Notes: generated from the letters alone by a model not told the origin. 64,000 nucleotides of DNA from Thuidium tamariscinum (GCA_947034885.2 OX344751.2:36197582-36261581); one strand, 5' to 3'. Counted from the first letter of the stretch, positions 34,976-47,052 are shown. Made by a program: numbers and translations.

Positions 34976-35757
34976 TTTTAGGCCTTGGTGCCCGTCAATC
35001 AGATTGTTCCCATTTTTGAAGTAGATATGTATGAAAAATTTTATATTTATTTTTCACACATGAAGCTACATGTCTTTTGTACTTCACCAAAAAAATTAGA
35101 TTTTTTAGAGGAAAATTGATTTTTCTGAGAATTTTTGAAGGATAAATGAAGAAAAAATCACATCAATTAGAAAATTATTCTAAAAAATCTGAAAATTTCA
35201 CCATGTGTGTACATTATAGAGACAAACATCATGGTGTAAACTCAATTTCTATGTCCTTTTGCAATTAGAGTACAATGGACATTGAAAATACATTCACAAT
35301 TCAAACTACAATAAAATATTACATGTTATGAATTTTTCAGAAATTCAAATTGGATTAGAAACTAGAGTACATGGCCTTCATTTCAATAGTTGGGCTCAAA
35401 CTCAAAGAATGTCATTTTCAAAGAGAAATTTTGTATTTAGAGCAAGGAGCAATATACACTAAAATAGTAAATTTTGTTGTCTTTTTTTTTTACTTACTTC
35501 TCATTCAGGTGAAGACAAACACTAGCAAGACACCAAATTCAATTAGGTACTCTTAATAACCCTCCATGAAAGACCAACAAACAAAAAATGGATGAAAAAA
35601 TGCTTGTAGTCTCCAGTGACCCCAAAACTGGCTAAATTTTGCTGATTTTCTATTTAATTTTTTCATGCCCTTTGTATAAATTTTCAAAAATCTTTCAAAA
35701 ATGAACATTTGGCTAAAAACCCTGAATCTGTTTTTGAGATCACTGGTAGTCTCTCTC
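34976..35757. other. AT-rich intergenic DNA
   Basis: No gene or clear repeat recognised; stop codons are frequent in all frames. Confidence 0.45.
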
Positions 35758-35900
35758 TAAGGTGGGAACACCCATTCCCATCTACGTATCCATTCCCGTC
35801 CATATGTAGTAGGGGTGCACATTTTTCAAAGCAAAATGTACACCCCTGCTACATATGGACGGGAATGGATACATGGACGAGAATGGGTGTTTTGCCCTTA
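35758..35900. mobile_element. TA-flanked hairpin MITE, about 143 bp
   Basis: Two arms of nearly 70 bp are inverted copies (AACACCCATTC, ATCCATTCCCGTCCATATG on one side and their complements on the other) around a 7-8 bp loop. The dinucleotide TA stands at both outer ends (35758-35759 and 35899-35900), compatible with a Tc1/mariner-type insertion. Its right end directly abuts the next element. Confidence 0.6.
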
Positions 35901-36165
35901 GAGCATCCCCACCAGGCTGTTCCCTTTCCCTATCCCTATCTAAGCTTGGGACGTCATATGGGGATGAGACCTCGCCGTTCCTCGTGAGTTCCCTAAATGA
36001 GCCTTTGGATAGGGAATTGGAGCAAAGTTTTACAGAAATCCTATATAATTTAGAGACATAGGTTGTGTGTAAAGGTTGGTGCGGTGAGATTCCTGTATCT
36101 CTATCTGCATGTGAGGTCCTCTCCCTAAACTTTTAGGGATAGGGAACTCACTGGTGGGGATGCTC
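35901..36165. mobile_element. Tourist-like (PIF/Harbinger) MITE, 265 bp
   Basis: Terminal inverted repeats begin GAGCATCCCCACCAG. TTA flanks both sides (35898-35900 and 36166-36168), the 3-bp target duplication typical of PIF/Harbinger elements. The end sequence resembles the GAGCATC ends known from Tourist MITEs of plants. Non-coding. Confidence 0.8.
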
Positions 36166-36494
36166 TTAGAGGCTATTCAGCTCATCTAAATGCCACATAA
36201 TGGCACTGTTGGCATTTAGGGATTAATGGCCTCCATCAAGAGCCCCATGCAGCATCATACAAAATTCTTTGAATGGTACGATAGGCAGTTTGTAAGGCAA
36301 TAAGATTATTGGGACAAAGCGGGTGATCCGTTCGGCCTTTCCCAACCACTCCGGATTCAGGAACCCCCAAAGCACTTCTCTTCAGTAACGAAGAGCCACA
36401 CGATACGACAGAATGTTTTTGTTTTCATCCTCCACCGAACGATCCCCTTCCATCCACTCATATCCTTTGAGAACCAATGATACGCCAAGCAGTG

Positions 36495-36520
36495 GGTCCC
36501 GCGGGCCCACGGGCCCACCC
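36495..36520. promoter_or_regulatory. Paired GGCCCA (site II-like) motifs in a GC-rich block
   Basis: Two copies of GGGCCCA lie 8 bp apart (GGCCCA at 36504-36509 and 36512-36517) inside a short GC-rich palindrome. GGCCCA/TGGGCC is the plant site II element recognised by TCP-type factors. It opens a 1.8-kb region of higher GC that leads to the ankyrin gene at 38351, so a distal promoter with a long, possibly spliced leader is plausible. This is inference. Confidence 0.35.
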
Positions 36521-37650
36521 TAAAGGAAAGCGCCCAATGAGCTACTCCCATTTTTCAAATTTCAAGAAACTCCAAGACCAATACGAGCTCACCACGCGCC
36601 CGACGAGACTTCGAAAGCCACCAGCCCGCCAACCTGACAGCGAAGGGAAATCCGCCACTCGTATCGGGTCTCTCAAATCTCGGCTGTTCATAGATTCCGT
36701 CTCCCTCCATATTCCAGCACAAGACAGAAGAGTGCAAGCAGGTACTCCACGCAGAGCGCCACGCCTTTCTCCTGCTCGCAGAGACGGACGAGGCTCTTGC
36801 AGGAATTCATGGATTCCTTTGGTACATTCTCGCATCTGTTGCATTAATGCTGTAGCAGCTGGCTACTTTTACATCAGACACCCATCACCTAACACCCCAC
36901 TTCTCGTTGTAACTTAGATGTAGAAATTTTGGAGTTCGGTTGAAACTTTCTGGTTGTGTGAATCCCTTCGCATCCGCTGTTGCTTCTTTGTGTCCTGTTT
37001 TTGCTCTGGTATCAGCATCCCTCTATTGTCAGGCTTCTGTTTGAGTGCACGACTGCAACTGTGAGAGTAGCGGGATTGTCCACTTTTTCTTTTCTATTTC
37101 GAGGTTGAGCGCGATTTTGAGGTTGACGCGAATTCTTCTTTCGAAAAGTGTTGACCTGCTTGTGTTCATACCACGTTGTGCTAATCGGACAGGAGCGCAA
37201 GTTGTTGGACTCTGATACCGCACTTTGGAGTCTCTTGGTTGCAATTTTTTTCTCCCGCTTGGGTTTGGTTGGAAATCTCTGTTTTTGTGGCGCACTCGCC
37301 ATCTCTGTTCTGCATTGTTTTTATGTATTTTGTATTGCTGTGGATCGAATCCCCCGGTTTCGGACTGCGTGCATTCTTTGTTTTTTTTTGGCGGTGTCTG
37401 TCTCCACCTTGGCCTTGGTTCCTCCGCCCCGCCATTTCGTGAACAGGTGCGTCCTTGTGCTTTTGCAATCTCCCCTTTGTGTTGTTGGAGGTAGAGCATT
37501 ATTCTCCTTTAGTTAGTGTGAGCTTGCGTTTATTTATCTGCCATTCCTCACTCTCGCGACGGTATTCCTCCGTGTGTGATTCGCCTGCGCCTGCGTCTGC
37601 GCAAGCACAAAATTCTTTGGGAATTTTGGGGTGGATTGATTGACTTCCTG

Positions 37651-38226
37651 TTTGAGATTCCTTCACACTCCCAAACCTAAAACACTTTTGTGAAACGACA
37701 GCCAGACCGCATCGTGGGATGCCAGCTTTTTCACTCTGACACAGATTGAGTGTGGGAAACGTGTGGTACAGTTAACGATAGTGTAGCAAATGCGCTAGGC
37801 AATTTTAGAATGTCATTTTTAGAGTGTCAATGTAGAGAAAGGCAGGATAATGAGGTGAGAGTGCACAAGGTCAGAGACTCCCTCGTATCAGCTATCCTTC
37901 AGGAATTTCGATTGGATTGAACCACCATTCGAGGCTTCGTTCACGCTCCGAAGCCCTAAATGACTTTTCTGAAATTACAGCCAAACCTCATCGTCAGATC
38001 CCAGCTTTTTCACTCTGACACATATTGAATGTGTGAACGTGAGGTAATGATAGTGTACCAAGTGTGCAGGGCGATTCCAGAATGTCAGTTTAGAGAAAAA
38101 TTCATGATAATGAGGTTTGAGTGGGCAAGGTTAGGAACTCCCTCACATCAACAGTCTCTTAAGAATCTCGACTTAGATTGAACTCCAATTTGAGACTTCT
38201 TTTCTCGCTCCAATCCTTTAAATCGG
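37651..38226 (+). repeat. Tandem duplication of about 270 bp upstream of the ankyrin gene
   Basis: Bases 37651-37927 and 37928-38190 are imperfect direct copies. Shared words include CCAGCTTTTTCACTCTGACA, AACGATAGTGTA / AATGATAGTGTA, AGAATGTCA and GATAATGAGGT. A third partial copy (TTTGAGACTTCTTTTCTCGCTCC) follows to about 38226. The copies lie just upstream of the start codon at 38351, in the promoter or leader. Confidence 0.75.
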
Positions 38227-38350
38227 TTTGTGTCCAAAGCTCTAGAACGCTTATAAGGTTGGGATTAGGTCGCTCTGCGTCCCGTAAAATTTGAGCGCTC
38301 ATTGTGACTCCCAAGCCCCCCCCTGTGGCCTTGCAGCTCCCAGTCAGGGC

Positions 38351-41300
38351 ATGGCTGCGCGTGCTCCCATTGATTTGGACGAGGGCTCCTACGCTTCCCA
38401 GCTCCATTTCGCAGTGAAGCAGAACGACGTCAACCTTGTTCGCTCTCTGGTCTCCGAGGACAGCACCAAGGTCACAAGCCGTGACGCAGTGGGCCGCACC
38501 CCTCTCCACTGGGCTCTGGTGTTCGGGAACGATGAGGCGGCGAAAGCGCTCATCCTCAACATGTCCCGGAGCTCCCTAGACTCTCGAGACCAGCAAGGAT
38601 GCACCCCTCTCCACTACGCCTCCGCACGCGCGTACACCACCTTGGCTCGCGTGCTCATCATGCGGGGCGCCAGTGTCAATGCTGTGGACGCCAAGCAGCG
38701 CACTCCGTTGCACTATGCGGCGCAGCAGATGAACCCCGATATCGTGGAGCTCCTGGTGAGTCGGGGGGCGGACAGGAGAAGGGCGAATGGACAAGGGGAG
38801 TTGCCGCTGGATGTGGCGATCAAGTGGGGCGCCGTGGCGTCGGTGCAGTGCTTGACGCCCGAGGTGGAGTCCATAGCGACGACGACGGCCGAGGACAAGG
38901 TAAGGCTTCGGAAGCTTTCGTCTCTCTTTTGGTCTCCTCCATCCAATCATTTTTAATTATTTTTATCACTGTATGAATTTCTTATGCAATCGGAACTCAT
39001 CTAATCTAAAGTCTCCATTCACCATACAGTGAGGAATAGGTCCCGTTCACCATACAGGTGAACTTTGAACCTTTTCCTACAACCATCTGAAAACTTGCAC
39101 CTTAAATTATGCACATTAATTTTGTGTGAAGCTAAAAATCAATTGCAGAAACTTGTATGTGAGTAGATCGAGTATTTTTCACACTTAGTCAACTCAAATC
39201 TCACGTATGGTTCATAGAGCCTCTAATGTACTGTATGGTCAATGGAATCTCTACCTTAGAATCGGGAACCTCCGCTGCATAATGGCCCTCGTGGAAACGT
39301 CCTCCATGGACGTGCCTGTGTGTAGTGCAGGGGAGGTCCCCGATTCTACATTTTTCCCTATGCAATCCCCCGTATCTTTCGATGTAAGTCATTTTTGAAG
39401 GACTATAGACAAGTGTTTGAACCAACATGTAGGAGTATGCTTTCATTGGGGGATCATTAGAACAGTCTCTGGACAGATTTCTTCGCACACAAGAATCAAA
39501 CTCTCTTGAGATTTAAATTATTGTCACTGTACGAGTTCCTTCTGCAATCTTTCAAATTAGGAGGTTGTGGACCACCATTGAAGGGGTAGTAGACAATTCC
39601 ATTTTCCATTCGAAGATGAGTAGCCATATGCATTATTAGCCAAGGCAGGCTTACTCCCAACTTGCTAGTTGAAGGCCAACCAAGTGTATTGGAAGAGATG
39701 AGTAACAGGGTTTGGTTGGGTACAGGATCAGGTTCCTAATGGTTTTCTTGTCTTCTAACTTAACTCTGAGTGATTATCACAAGCATCTCAGCCTTTGTTT
39801 TGTGATTACAGGAATCGGTGGAGAACGTTAAGAACGACTCGACCTCGACCTCTGTTCCTGTCGAGGCAAAACAATTCGTGAAGAAAGGCCCGTCTCTTGA
39901 AAAACTGTTAAGTGCGTGGAAGTCAGCAGAGACAGAGACTCGCAGGAAGAAAGAGGCCGAGCTGGTAGCGGCCCACAAGGTACACAATCCAATTCTAGCA
40001 TTTAGAAACCTAGTAGAAACCCTCCCCATAATGGTGTTCTAGAGAGCTCAGCTGTTTTATAACTGGCAGGGTTTTCATTAGAATCTACCTTAAAGTGGCG
40101 TTACAATTGTCAGGGTTAAGCGCTACTGTATTTTCTGGGAGTGTGTTTCTACTAGTGGCAATGCAAGCTTGTCTCCTTCTGCACAAATTTGTTTCCAGCA
40201 TTTGGAGTCCGATTAACTGTCGACGTTCTTGTTCTCGTTGATTGAAACAACGCACTTAGCTTAAAGCACATGACATGCTCAGTTGGTTCATGCCAAGACG
40301 GGTAAATCGTCGCATACTGAGTGAGTTTCTGGTATTTTGCCACTTAGGATATCATGCAGGGTTCTCGCTAACGTAGGACTGATTTTTTTCTTTATGCAGG
40401 CGAATGCTGCTCTGGAAGAAGCACTAAAAGCTTGGAGGGAGGTAGAGCAAGCGAACAATCCGGAACGAAGTTTGAAAGAAGTAGACTCGGACTCTGACAA
40501 AGCTTCAACGTCCATATCAGGCCCCAAACCTATTGGTTTCATGGATTTGTCAGTCGATACTGGAGGTGGTTCTTCTTCATGTGACGAGAGCGACTTTGGT
40601 TCGATATCATGCCCTGTAAGAGTATTTACTTGCATCTGTATTTACTTGCAGTGGCCATAGACGTTCAGCCAAGTCCTGCCTACTTATACCCAACTTGCTT
40701 ATTGAAGGTCAACTGAGTGTGTTGGACGAGGTGCGTTGCTGTTAGTAACAGGGGTCAATAAAAGGGACAGATTCAGTTCACTAAGGTAGGTACACCCAAA
40801 AACGCCCTGTTCCTAAAAGCGCCATCTACAGTGCACATACATTTCCGAAATCAGTCATGTTCACAGACTGTAGATGGCGCGTTCAGAAACAGACTTTGAC
40901 TGTTAATAACTTTTGCATACGGTATCCAAATCCTGCGTTCTTTGGTGCGTTGGAACATGCTTTCACTTGCCAACAAGACTACATAAAAATTTGAACTAAT
41001 TAATAGCAGGAACTAGGCTCAGTATGAATAAGTGGCGCTTTTAGGTGTACCTACCTTAATGCTTTTCGTGTCACCTGCCGAGTCGCGATAGAAAGTAATA
41101 GAAAAACCACTGTAGTATAACCGTTTCTTTGTTTGAGAGTGCCAGGTGTAACGAATATATAGCGACTGATTTTCAATGTTGTCTTGTGGCAGAAGAGAGA
41201 TCTGTCATGGTGCACAGAATGGGAGGAGCAAGAGAATGTGCCAGAGGAAGTGGCACGAGCTCAGTCGCCGAGGGAACGGAAGCTGACACCCACCAGTCCT

Positions 41301-41480
41301 TGGAAAGAAGGAAACCACCCGTGGGTACAGGTACCAACGTACAAACAGACGTTGGACCCCAGTTTTGATAACACTAAAGTCCTTCGAAGATCAAATTCTT
41401 TTGATGGATCCCATTTCATCATTCAAGTTGGGGGATTGGCCACCAAGTTACCCTTCATGTCTAGCTTGGAGGTTTACTGA
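38351..41480 (+). CDS. Ankyrin-repeat protein with coiled coil and conserved-looking C-terminal tail, function unknown
   Basis: Four exons: 38351-38899, 39812-39979, 40400-40615, 41193-41480, all phase 0, giving 406 residues. Residues 16-168 hold about five ankyrin repeats, three of them with the clear signature TPLHYA or TPLHWA (50-55, 85-90, 118-123). Residues about 205-260 are highly charged and Ala/Leu-rich (two similar AWKSAE / AWREVE segments), likely coiled coil. A Ser/Asp-rich stretch follows, then a tail with several Trp (SWCTEWEE, PWKEGNHPWVQVP) and an RRSNSFDG basophilic-kinase-like site. Ankyrin repeats bind proteins; there is no transmembrane segment or catalytic domain. Exon 1 is GC-rich, unlike the rest. 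Intron 3 carries a MITE. The start is the first ATG before the repeats; an upstream TTG frame was ignored. I do not recognise the tail family. Confidence 0.85.
40792..41058. mobile_element. TA-flanked MITE inside intron 3 of the ankyrin gene
   Basis: Terminal inverted repeats AGGTAGGTACACC at both ends, bordered by TA (40792-40793 and 41057-41058), as Tc1/mariner-type elements would leave. An inner hairpin (GCGCCATCTACAGT near 40840 and its complement near 40880) adds further structure. It is about 267 bp and non-coding, and both splice sites of the intron are intact. Confidence 0.7.
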
Positions 41481-43815
41481 GGCCCTTCATGCCTTGGCTA
41501 TCCTGGTAGTATATACACACATGTAATGTATTATTTTTTGCAACACAAAGCAATGTGCTGCGATGGTGGTCCCTCCTTGACTACCAACTGTACCAATACT
41601 AGTTGCAGAGTTAGTAGACGGATCCTAGGTACTGGAATATGTTCGCTTATTGAACGCTCTTCTAACATGTTGAGTCGTTCTTTGTTCACTTTCTACAAAT
41701 GCAAAATTGTCGACGACACGGACACAGTTGATATCCTGCCGCTCGTTTCGTGGATTCTACTTACCTTCTATGCCAGTTGGGTTGCTTGGCCGTTAGCTTG
41801 TTTGTATTTGTTGTTTGCTGTCTTGGATCATTCCTTTTTCCTTTAATGAAAATGGATGTTTGTCATGTGGTTCTGCATCACTGAGCAACGGAGGTGCTGA
41901 TGCGTAGACTTTGGAAACTATGTTTCGGGATTGGTTGTCAGGTGAAGAAAAACTTTGATTGTGTGTGAGTTGCCAGTACTGTACAGTGCCTTGTATTTTT
42001 CAATGAAAGGTCTGACCAAGAGTTTACCACTTCAGGTCCGGCCTATTCTCAAAGCAGATGTGGCCTCCTCCTCAACTGCGTGATTTCGACACCTGTGTCT
42101 CAACATTCTAATCACAAATTGTTCCTGAAGTGCAATGGCTGAACCATATACATCGAGGTACACTCATCCCTCTCTACACATACTCTGCAATTGCACATTC
42201 CCTGTATATCTTGTCATGTGTACGTATGTAATTGAAGTTTTCCGCACATAAAGTTATGCACGCATATGAGAATGCATTGAGAAATCATTAGGGTGGTGTC
42301 TACAGGGCAGGTTGAGTATCATTAGAATGCACCCTCTAAAGTAGGGCAATTTCTGTTCCTATTGCTAGTAATCTCCTACTGTAAACCTTAGGAATTACAG
42401 AGTCCTAGTTTGTTTGTTTTAAAAAGTTTGATGACTCCAGCTAAAGAATGTTGCATAAGACCAATTGAGACATACACTTTAGCTAGATAATGCTATTGGT
42501 TAGCATGCTACTCCGTAATTGAATTCCTGATGTGGCTCTTTGAAACCGTCCATAGAATACGCCCTGATAGCTTAAATGTCCAAATTACGTGTGACAATAT
42601 GGAATTGATTGTGACAATCAATAGCATTGCATAAAAAAGTGATAGCAAAGAAGTTATTGGAGTTGAATAATCAGAACTGAGAAAGATGGTCTTGAACTCT
42701 TCTCATATTAAACAAACTCCTTGTTATCCCATTTGTGTGCAACTTCATGGGAAATAACAAAGTATGATAGTGGAACTGAAAAGTGAGAACAAAGGATGTG
42801 AAAATAGAAAAGGTGATATTAAAATTGTCTAGGTAATTCAAAATTTCCTCTTTCCTCCCCGTTCTTGACATTCTGTACATTCTTGACAATGTCTGCAGAT
42901 TGATTCTCAACGTCACCAAAATTTAAGGACCAAATGTGAGGCAACAAGTCCAAATATATAAGGAAATGAGCCTCGTCTAGCTAGCTGCGTCTGGGCAAGA
43001 CCAACAGAGGACATGGAAACTTCCTGCATACTATTTCCTCCAAAGAGCAAACTGCCTATGCTGTACAGGCTCCAGAGTGTGAACTTATCCTCTATTTTGT
43101 GGCTTTGCAGAACCCCTTATGCCCAATGGCAAAAGCCATTTACACAACACACAGAGAAGTTACACACAAGGTATAAAGTTCAACTCACTACAATAGATTA
43201 AGGAACAGATTTGGAACGCTGATCATACAGTAGAACGAAACTATGGTATACCCAGAAGTTTACCTTCAGATGCAATGTCGAAATGACTGCCAACCAGCAA
43301 GAAGTGCCCGCTTCCTCAAATCTAGATGTGGGAACCCATAGACAACATCTGCATGTAAATCATACACAGGGCTCTCATAGTGAGGATTGTCAGCTACGGT
43401 TACTACAATTGTCAGAGAGCAAAGGATGCTGTTGCGATCTCAGCACAGAGGGGCGGGATTGAGGTTAAGCTACAGGACACACAAACCTTGAAGAGACCTG
43501 ATCCTGTCTCCAATGCAGACCTCTACTACCAACAGCAACTCATCTATTACCAGTAAACTAAGTTGGCCTTCGATAAGCAAGTGGTGAAAGCATTATATGC
43601 ATCAATGTCTTCAAGAGTTTTCTATTATCGCTGTCACTTGTAGCAGTCTACGACCTCCTACTTTGAAATTTCATAAGAAACTCAAAACACAAGGATAAAA
43701 ATTTGACTTCCACTTCCATGAACTTGCTATTCCAGTACCGAAAGTGGTCTCTCCAGTGAGAACACTCCTATCTATCGGTGATATGCTCACAGTGAAGGAA
43801 AGGGTAAACTCTACC
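41481..43815. other. Convergent intergenic region between ankyrin and SDR genes
   Basis: Holds the 3' flanks of two converging genes. Frames at 41526-41846 and 42671-42919 lack family features or ATG support. No inverted-repeat element seen. Confidence 0.5.
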
Positions 43816-45312
43816 TTAAGCTTGGGGATTGAAACCATTGACAGTCAAGCCTCCATCAACGCTAATAATCTGGCCCGTAATGTAGGACGCGGTGGGCATG
43901 CACAGAAAGGCCACCAAGCCCGCTACTTCATATGGCTCACCAACACGCTTCATGGGCGTGCGCCCCACCACGGACGCTTTGAACTCGGCGTTGGCTAGCA
44001 CCTGCTGCGCCAGGTCCGTATTGATGTACCATGGCGCCACACTGTTCACACGGATGCCGTCCTTGGCCCACTCGCAGGCCAAGTTCTTGGTGATCTGGTT
44101 CATCGCTCCTGCACACCCAATTCCATTGAATCCTTAAACTGTGACACCTCCAAGTGTCTCGATAATGGACACCATTTGAAAAGTTTCCAGAAGAGGTTCA
44201 AGTCCTTGGAGAACAGTTCATCTCTAGGTTCCATTAGAGTTATCACGACTAGCGCATGAGCTCGAGGAAATCTGAACTTTATCCCTATTCCTTTGCAATT
44301 CATTTCTATTCTCTTGGAACAAGAAATGGAGGGATAGGTGACAAAATTTAGTATGATTTTCAAACAAATTTCTGCGACTGTCTCGCATTCTCAATCTCCA
44401 ATGCTCCATGAATTAAGTTTCAACCAATTCATGAAAGCACTAATTAGTGAATCTTCCGGAATCCCGAAGCTGTCGAACATTGAAACTACTACATGCGACG
44501 TTTCCACAGAAGCCAAACGCAGGACGGACTTCTAGCCATACCTTTGGACAAGGCATACAACGTGCCAGTTCCAAGCGCCGTGACACCAGCTACAGACGAA
44601 ATGAACACAAGAGACCCGTTGCCCCCCGCTCCTTTCAAAAGCGGGTGCGCTAGCTGACTACAATGGTACGCCGACTCCAAATTGGTGGCCATAACAAACG
44701 CGAAATCCTCACTTGTGAAATCCACTGTCGCCTTCCGCACATTCGTGCCCACATTATTCACCTACACACACCAATCCACTCCCGTGAAAACCCTAAACCC
44801 CAGCTCACATGGACAGAACTCACCATCATCAGGGAGTTGGGATTCAAAGCCTTACGAGGATGTCAAGCGCGCCCCCGAACTGGTCACGCACTTTGCGAAA
44901 AAGCTCCTCGCGCGCCTCTCGCACGGACAAATCGCACACGGAGCCTTCCACTTGCAAACCCGCCTGGCGCCACGCATTCAAGCTGGATTGCAGGGAGTCC
45001 TGCGAACGCGCACAGGTGTAGACGGATGCTCCCAATCCGGCCAATTCCTCCACAATCGCCCGCCTGTTGCACACCACCGGAAGCAACCATCAATCAGCGA
45101 TGTCACACTCACAAATGGAATCGTGACTGGAGTCACCAATGGAGCAGTGGTAGCTCGGCAATGACGATGGGAAGAAGAAGAAGCAGAAGCAGAAGAGCAT
45201 GGTGAATGTGAGGATAAGCTTACCCGAGGCCGCGTGTGCCGCCCGTGACTAAGGCCTTCTTGCCGCGGAGGCTCCATCGTGCAGCCAAATCGGAGCCTGA
45301 GACGGACGCCAT
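43816..45312 (-). CDS. Tropinone-reductase-like short-chain dehydrogenase
   Basis: Four exons: 45312-45224, 45063-44856, 44761-44542, 44108-43816, joining in phase to 269 residues, a normal length for classical SDRs. The NADP(H)-binding glycine motif TGGTRGLG is at 23-30, the NNVG motif at 101-104, and the catalytic residues are Asn126, Ser155, Tyr168 and Lys172 (YALSK). The stretch [20 protein letters not shown] after the active site is typical of plant tropinone-reductase homologues, and the C-terminal VDGG motif is present. Such proteins are soluble NADPH-dependent ketone reductases; the substrate cannot be predicted, and most homologues in plants do not act on tropinone. The start ATG is 9-10 residues before the dinucleotide-binding strand region begins. 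No damage seen. Confidence 0.92.
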
Positions 45313-46750
45313 AGCTCACGGGCTAGAAATTTTCAAGAGTAAGGAAGAAAAATTGGGGAATTGTAGCAAACAATGTTCACAATTCGCCAACAACAATCGG
45401 TGAATTCAAGCAGAACTGGGTCTTCGGTTGAAGGGCTAATGAGGACTTGGGCGAAGGCGTCGGGCTTGGGTGAAGAAGAAATGGAACTTGCGCAAGGCAT
45501 GGGCAAAGTACAGTACCATGCTATCAGGGTCAGCACTCATATTATTTTAATTCTAAAAATGGATGCCAAATATTTTTGGAAATGTGTTTTGCACTTTAAA
45601 AAGAAATTGTATTCTTAAAAGGAATGTTGCCAAATATTGATTGAGTATTCTTAGCTTTTGGCAAATTAACCCTGTAAGGTAGGACATTAAATCCTACCAA
45701 TGAAGTGGGGCCAATAGGATGGATTTAGGGTTCCCTTGGATAAAAGTGAAAAAAAAGCTCCATATTTAGTGCCATGTGTAGGGTATATTCTATACCTTTC
45801 CTAGTTAATTTGGAGCTTCTAATTGCAAATATGAATTCAGTTTTTTACAAAAAAAGTTCTTTGCAAAAAATAAAAAATTCTTGTGTTTTCTCCTGAGGTA
45901 AATCCACCCTATTGGGCCCACTTTGTTGGTAGGATTTAACGTCATGCCCTTGTAAGAATGTTGTGGATTAGAATGGTCCATTGGATGATATGGAATTCTT
46001 GCATATAAGAGATAAGTGCTATTGTTTATCTTTGAAATTTTGTGCAAGAAAGTGGAGGTCGTGAATAGTAGTTTGGTCAACAATGAATACTTTTGAGATT
46101 TTAAAAGTAGATGGTTGACATTGTTGCAAAGAGGATGATTTCCACAAAGACCACCTTGTTGTTACAAGATTAAATTGTGATTTAGCAAACAATGCCAAAC
46201 TTAATAGTCAAGTAGAATATTCATAATCATCATTTTACTTGAAGGAGTTCTTTTCATAAATAGGAGAATGTAGGTATAGAAATTTTAAAGGTAGATGCAC
46301 CTTAAATCATGAATAAAAGTGTTTTGTGTGCCCAAATTGTGAAAATTTTATTCTTTAAATTCAAAAAATTCAAAAAATAATAAAGAAAGTAAGTTGTTGA
46401 AAGTAGATTTTTTTTCATTCAATGAATATATAATAAATTTTCAAAAACAACAATTTTTTGAAGGTTCTTGCAATAGGTCATAGAGTCTTTCGTGAGAGGG
46501 TTAGTAGCATGTGAGCTCAGAATCTTGAGCCTATGAGCCTTGACTCCTAGCTTGCATGGTTGTAGAGCATGTATTTATACTTAGGCTCAGGGATTGCAAG
46601 CTCACATTTTTAGGCTCACATGCTAGTGTCATTGTCTTTAGGAAACAATACATTTTAATCCTTGAAGTAACAAAAAATGATGCATGAATAGCATCATTCT
46701 TCAGTAACTACTTTAACCACCGACTCAAGCTTTAAATAGGAAATGAATGA
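45313..46750. other. Upstream region of the SDR gene and intergenic DNA
   Basis: The first few hundred bases include the probable promoter of the minus-strand SDR gene. Beyond that is AT-rich DNA with the dispersed repeat at 45670-45956. A stretch near 46500-46620 carries several AGCTCA/TGAGCC words in both orientations (TAGGCTCA, GTGAGCTCA), probably a decayed inverted repeat. No gene. Confidence 0.45.
45670..45956 (+). repeat. Dispersed repeat, copy 2, TTAA-bounded on the left
   Basis: Same-strand relative of 29530-29850. The left end CCCTGTAAGGTAGGAC follows TTAA at 45666-45669. The left (AATCCTACCAA, GGGGCCAATAGG) and right (CCTATTGGGCCCA, TTGGTAGGATT) regions are inverted copies. It may belong to the TTAA-type group, but the right boundary has no clear TTAA. 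Confidence 0.55.
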
Positions 46751-47013
46751 CATTAGATAAAATTTGAGGCTTTCAAAGAGCTGTTTCGGGTCTATTCTTG
46801 AAATAGTTTCGAAAACGGCCAATTGTTGTCAGGCCGACTTTTTTAATAAATAATTTTGGATTTTGAAATGCAAAAAGAAGTCCAAAATTTTTTTAATAAA
46901 AAAATGATGTGGCACAGTTGTGGCCATGTCAGATTCCTACAATTTCTGTACTTTTTGTGTTCTTAGACTACAAGAACTTGCAGTTTCTTAGAGCCCTCAA
47001 ATTTCATCTAATG
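46751..47013 (-). mobile_element. Inverted-repeat element with CATTAGA ends, second copy
   Basis: Same family as 34697-34975, in reverse orientation. Ends are CATTAGATAAAATTTGAGG and ATTTCATCTAATG; the interior has TGTCAGGCCGACTTTTTTA, complement of the phrase in the other copy. Non-coding. Confidence 0.65.
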
Positions 47014-47052
47014 GTTTATATAAAATTTTGGTTTGTAACACAAGTCTATTTT

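Larger units (their letters stand above)
36166..38350. other. Promoter and leader region of the ankyrin gene
   Basis: From about 36490 the DNA is much less AT-rich than the surroundings. Long overlapping frames on both strands here start without ATG or lack family features. A CAG/GTACTC donor-like site near 36740 and a CCTTGCAG acceptor-like site ending at 38338 could bound a leader intron of about 1.6 kb before the start codon. This is not proven. Confidence 0.4.

Noticed and set aside
36477-37516. Several long overlapping frames on both strands
   Set aside because: They reflect higher GC with few stop codons, start without ATG in part, and show no family features; interpreted as promoter/leader of the ankyrin gene.
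38389-38976. Long frames on the minus strand and in other frames over ankyrin exon 1
   Set aside because: Shadows of the GC-rich ankyrin exon; the ankyrin frame carries the repeat signatures.
44663-45205. 180- and 160-codon plus-strand frames over the SDR gene
   Set aside because: Antisense shadows of SDR exons 2 and 3, which hold the catalytic motifs on the minus strand.
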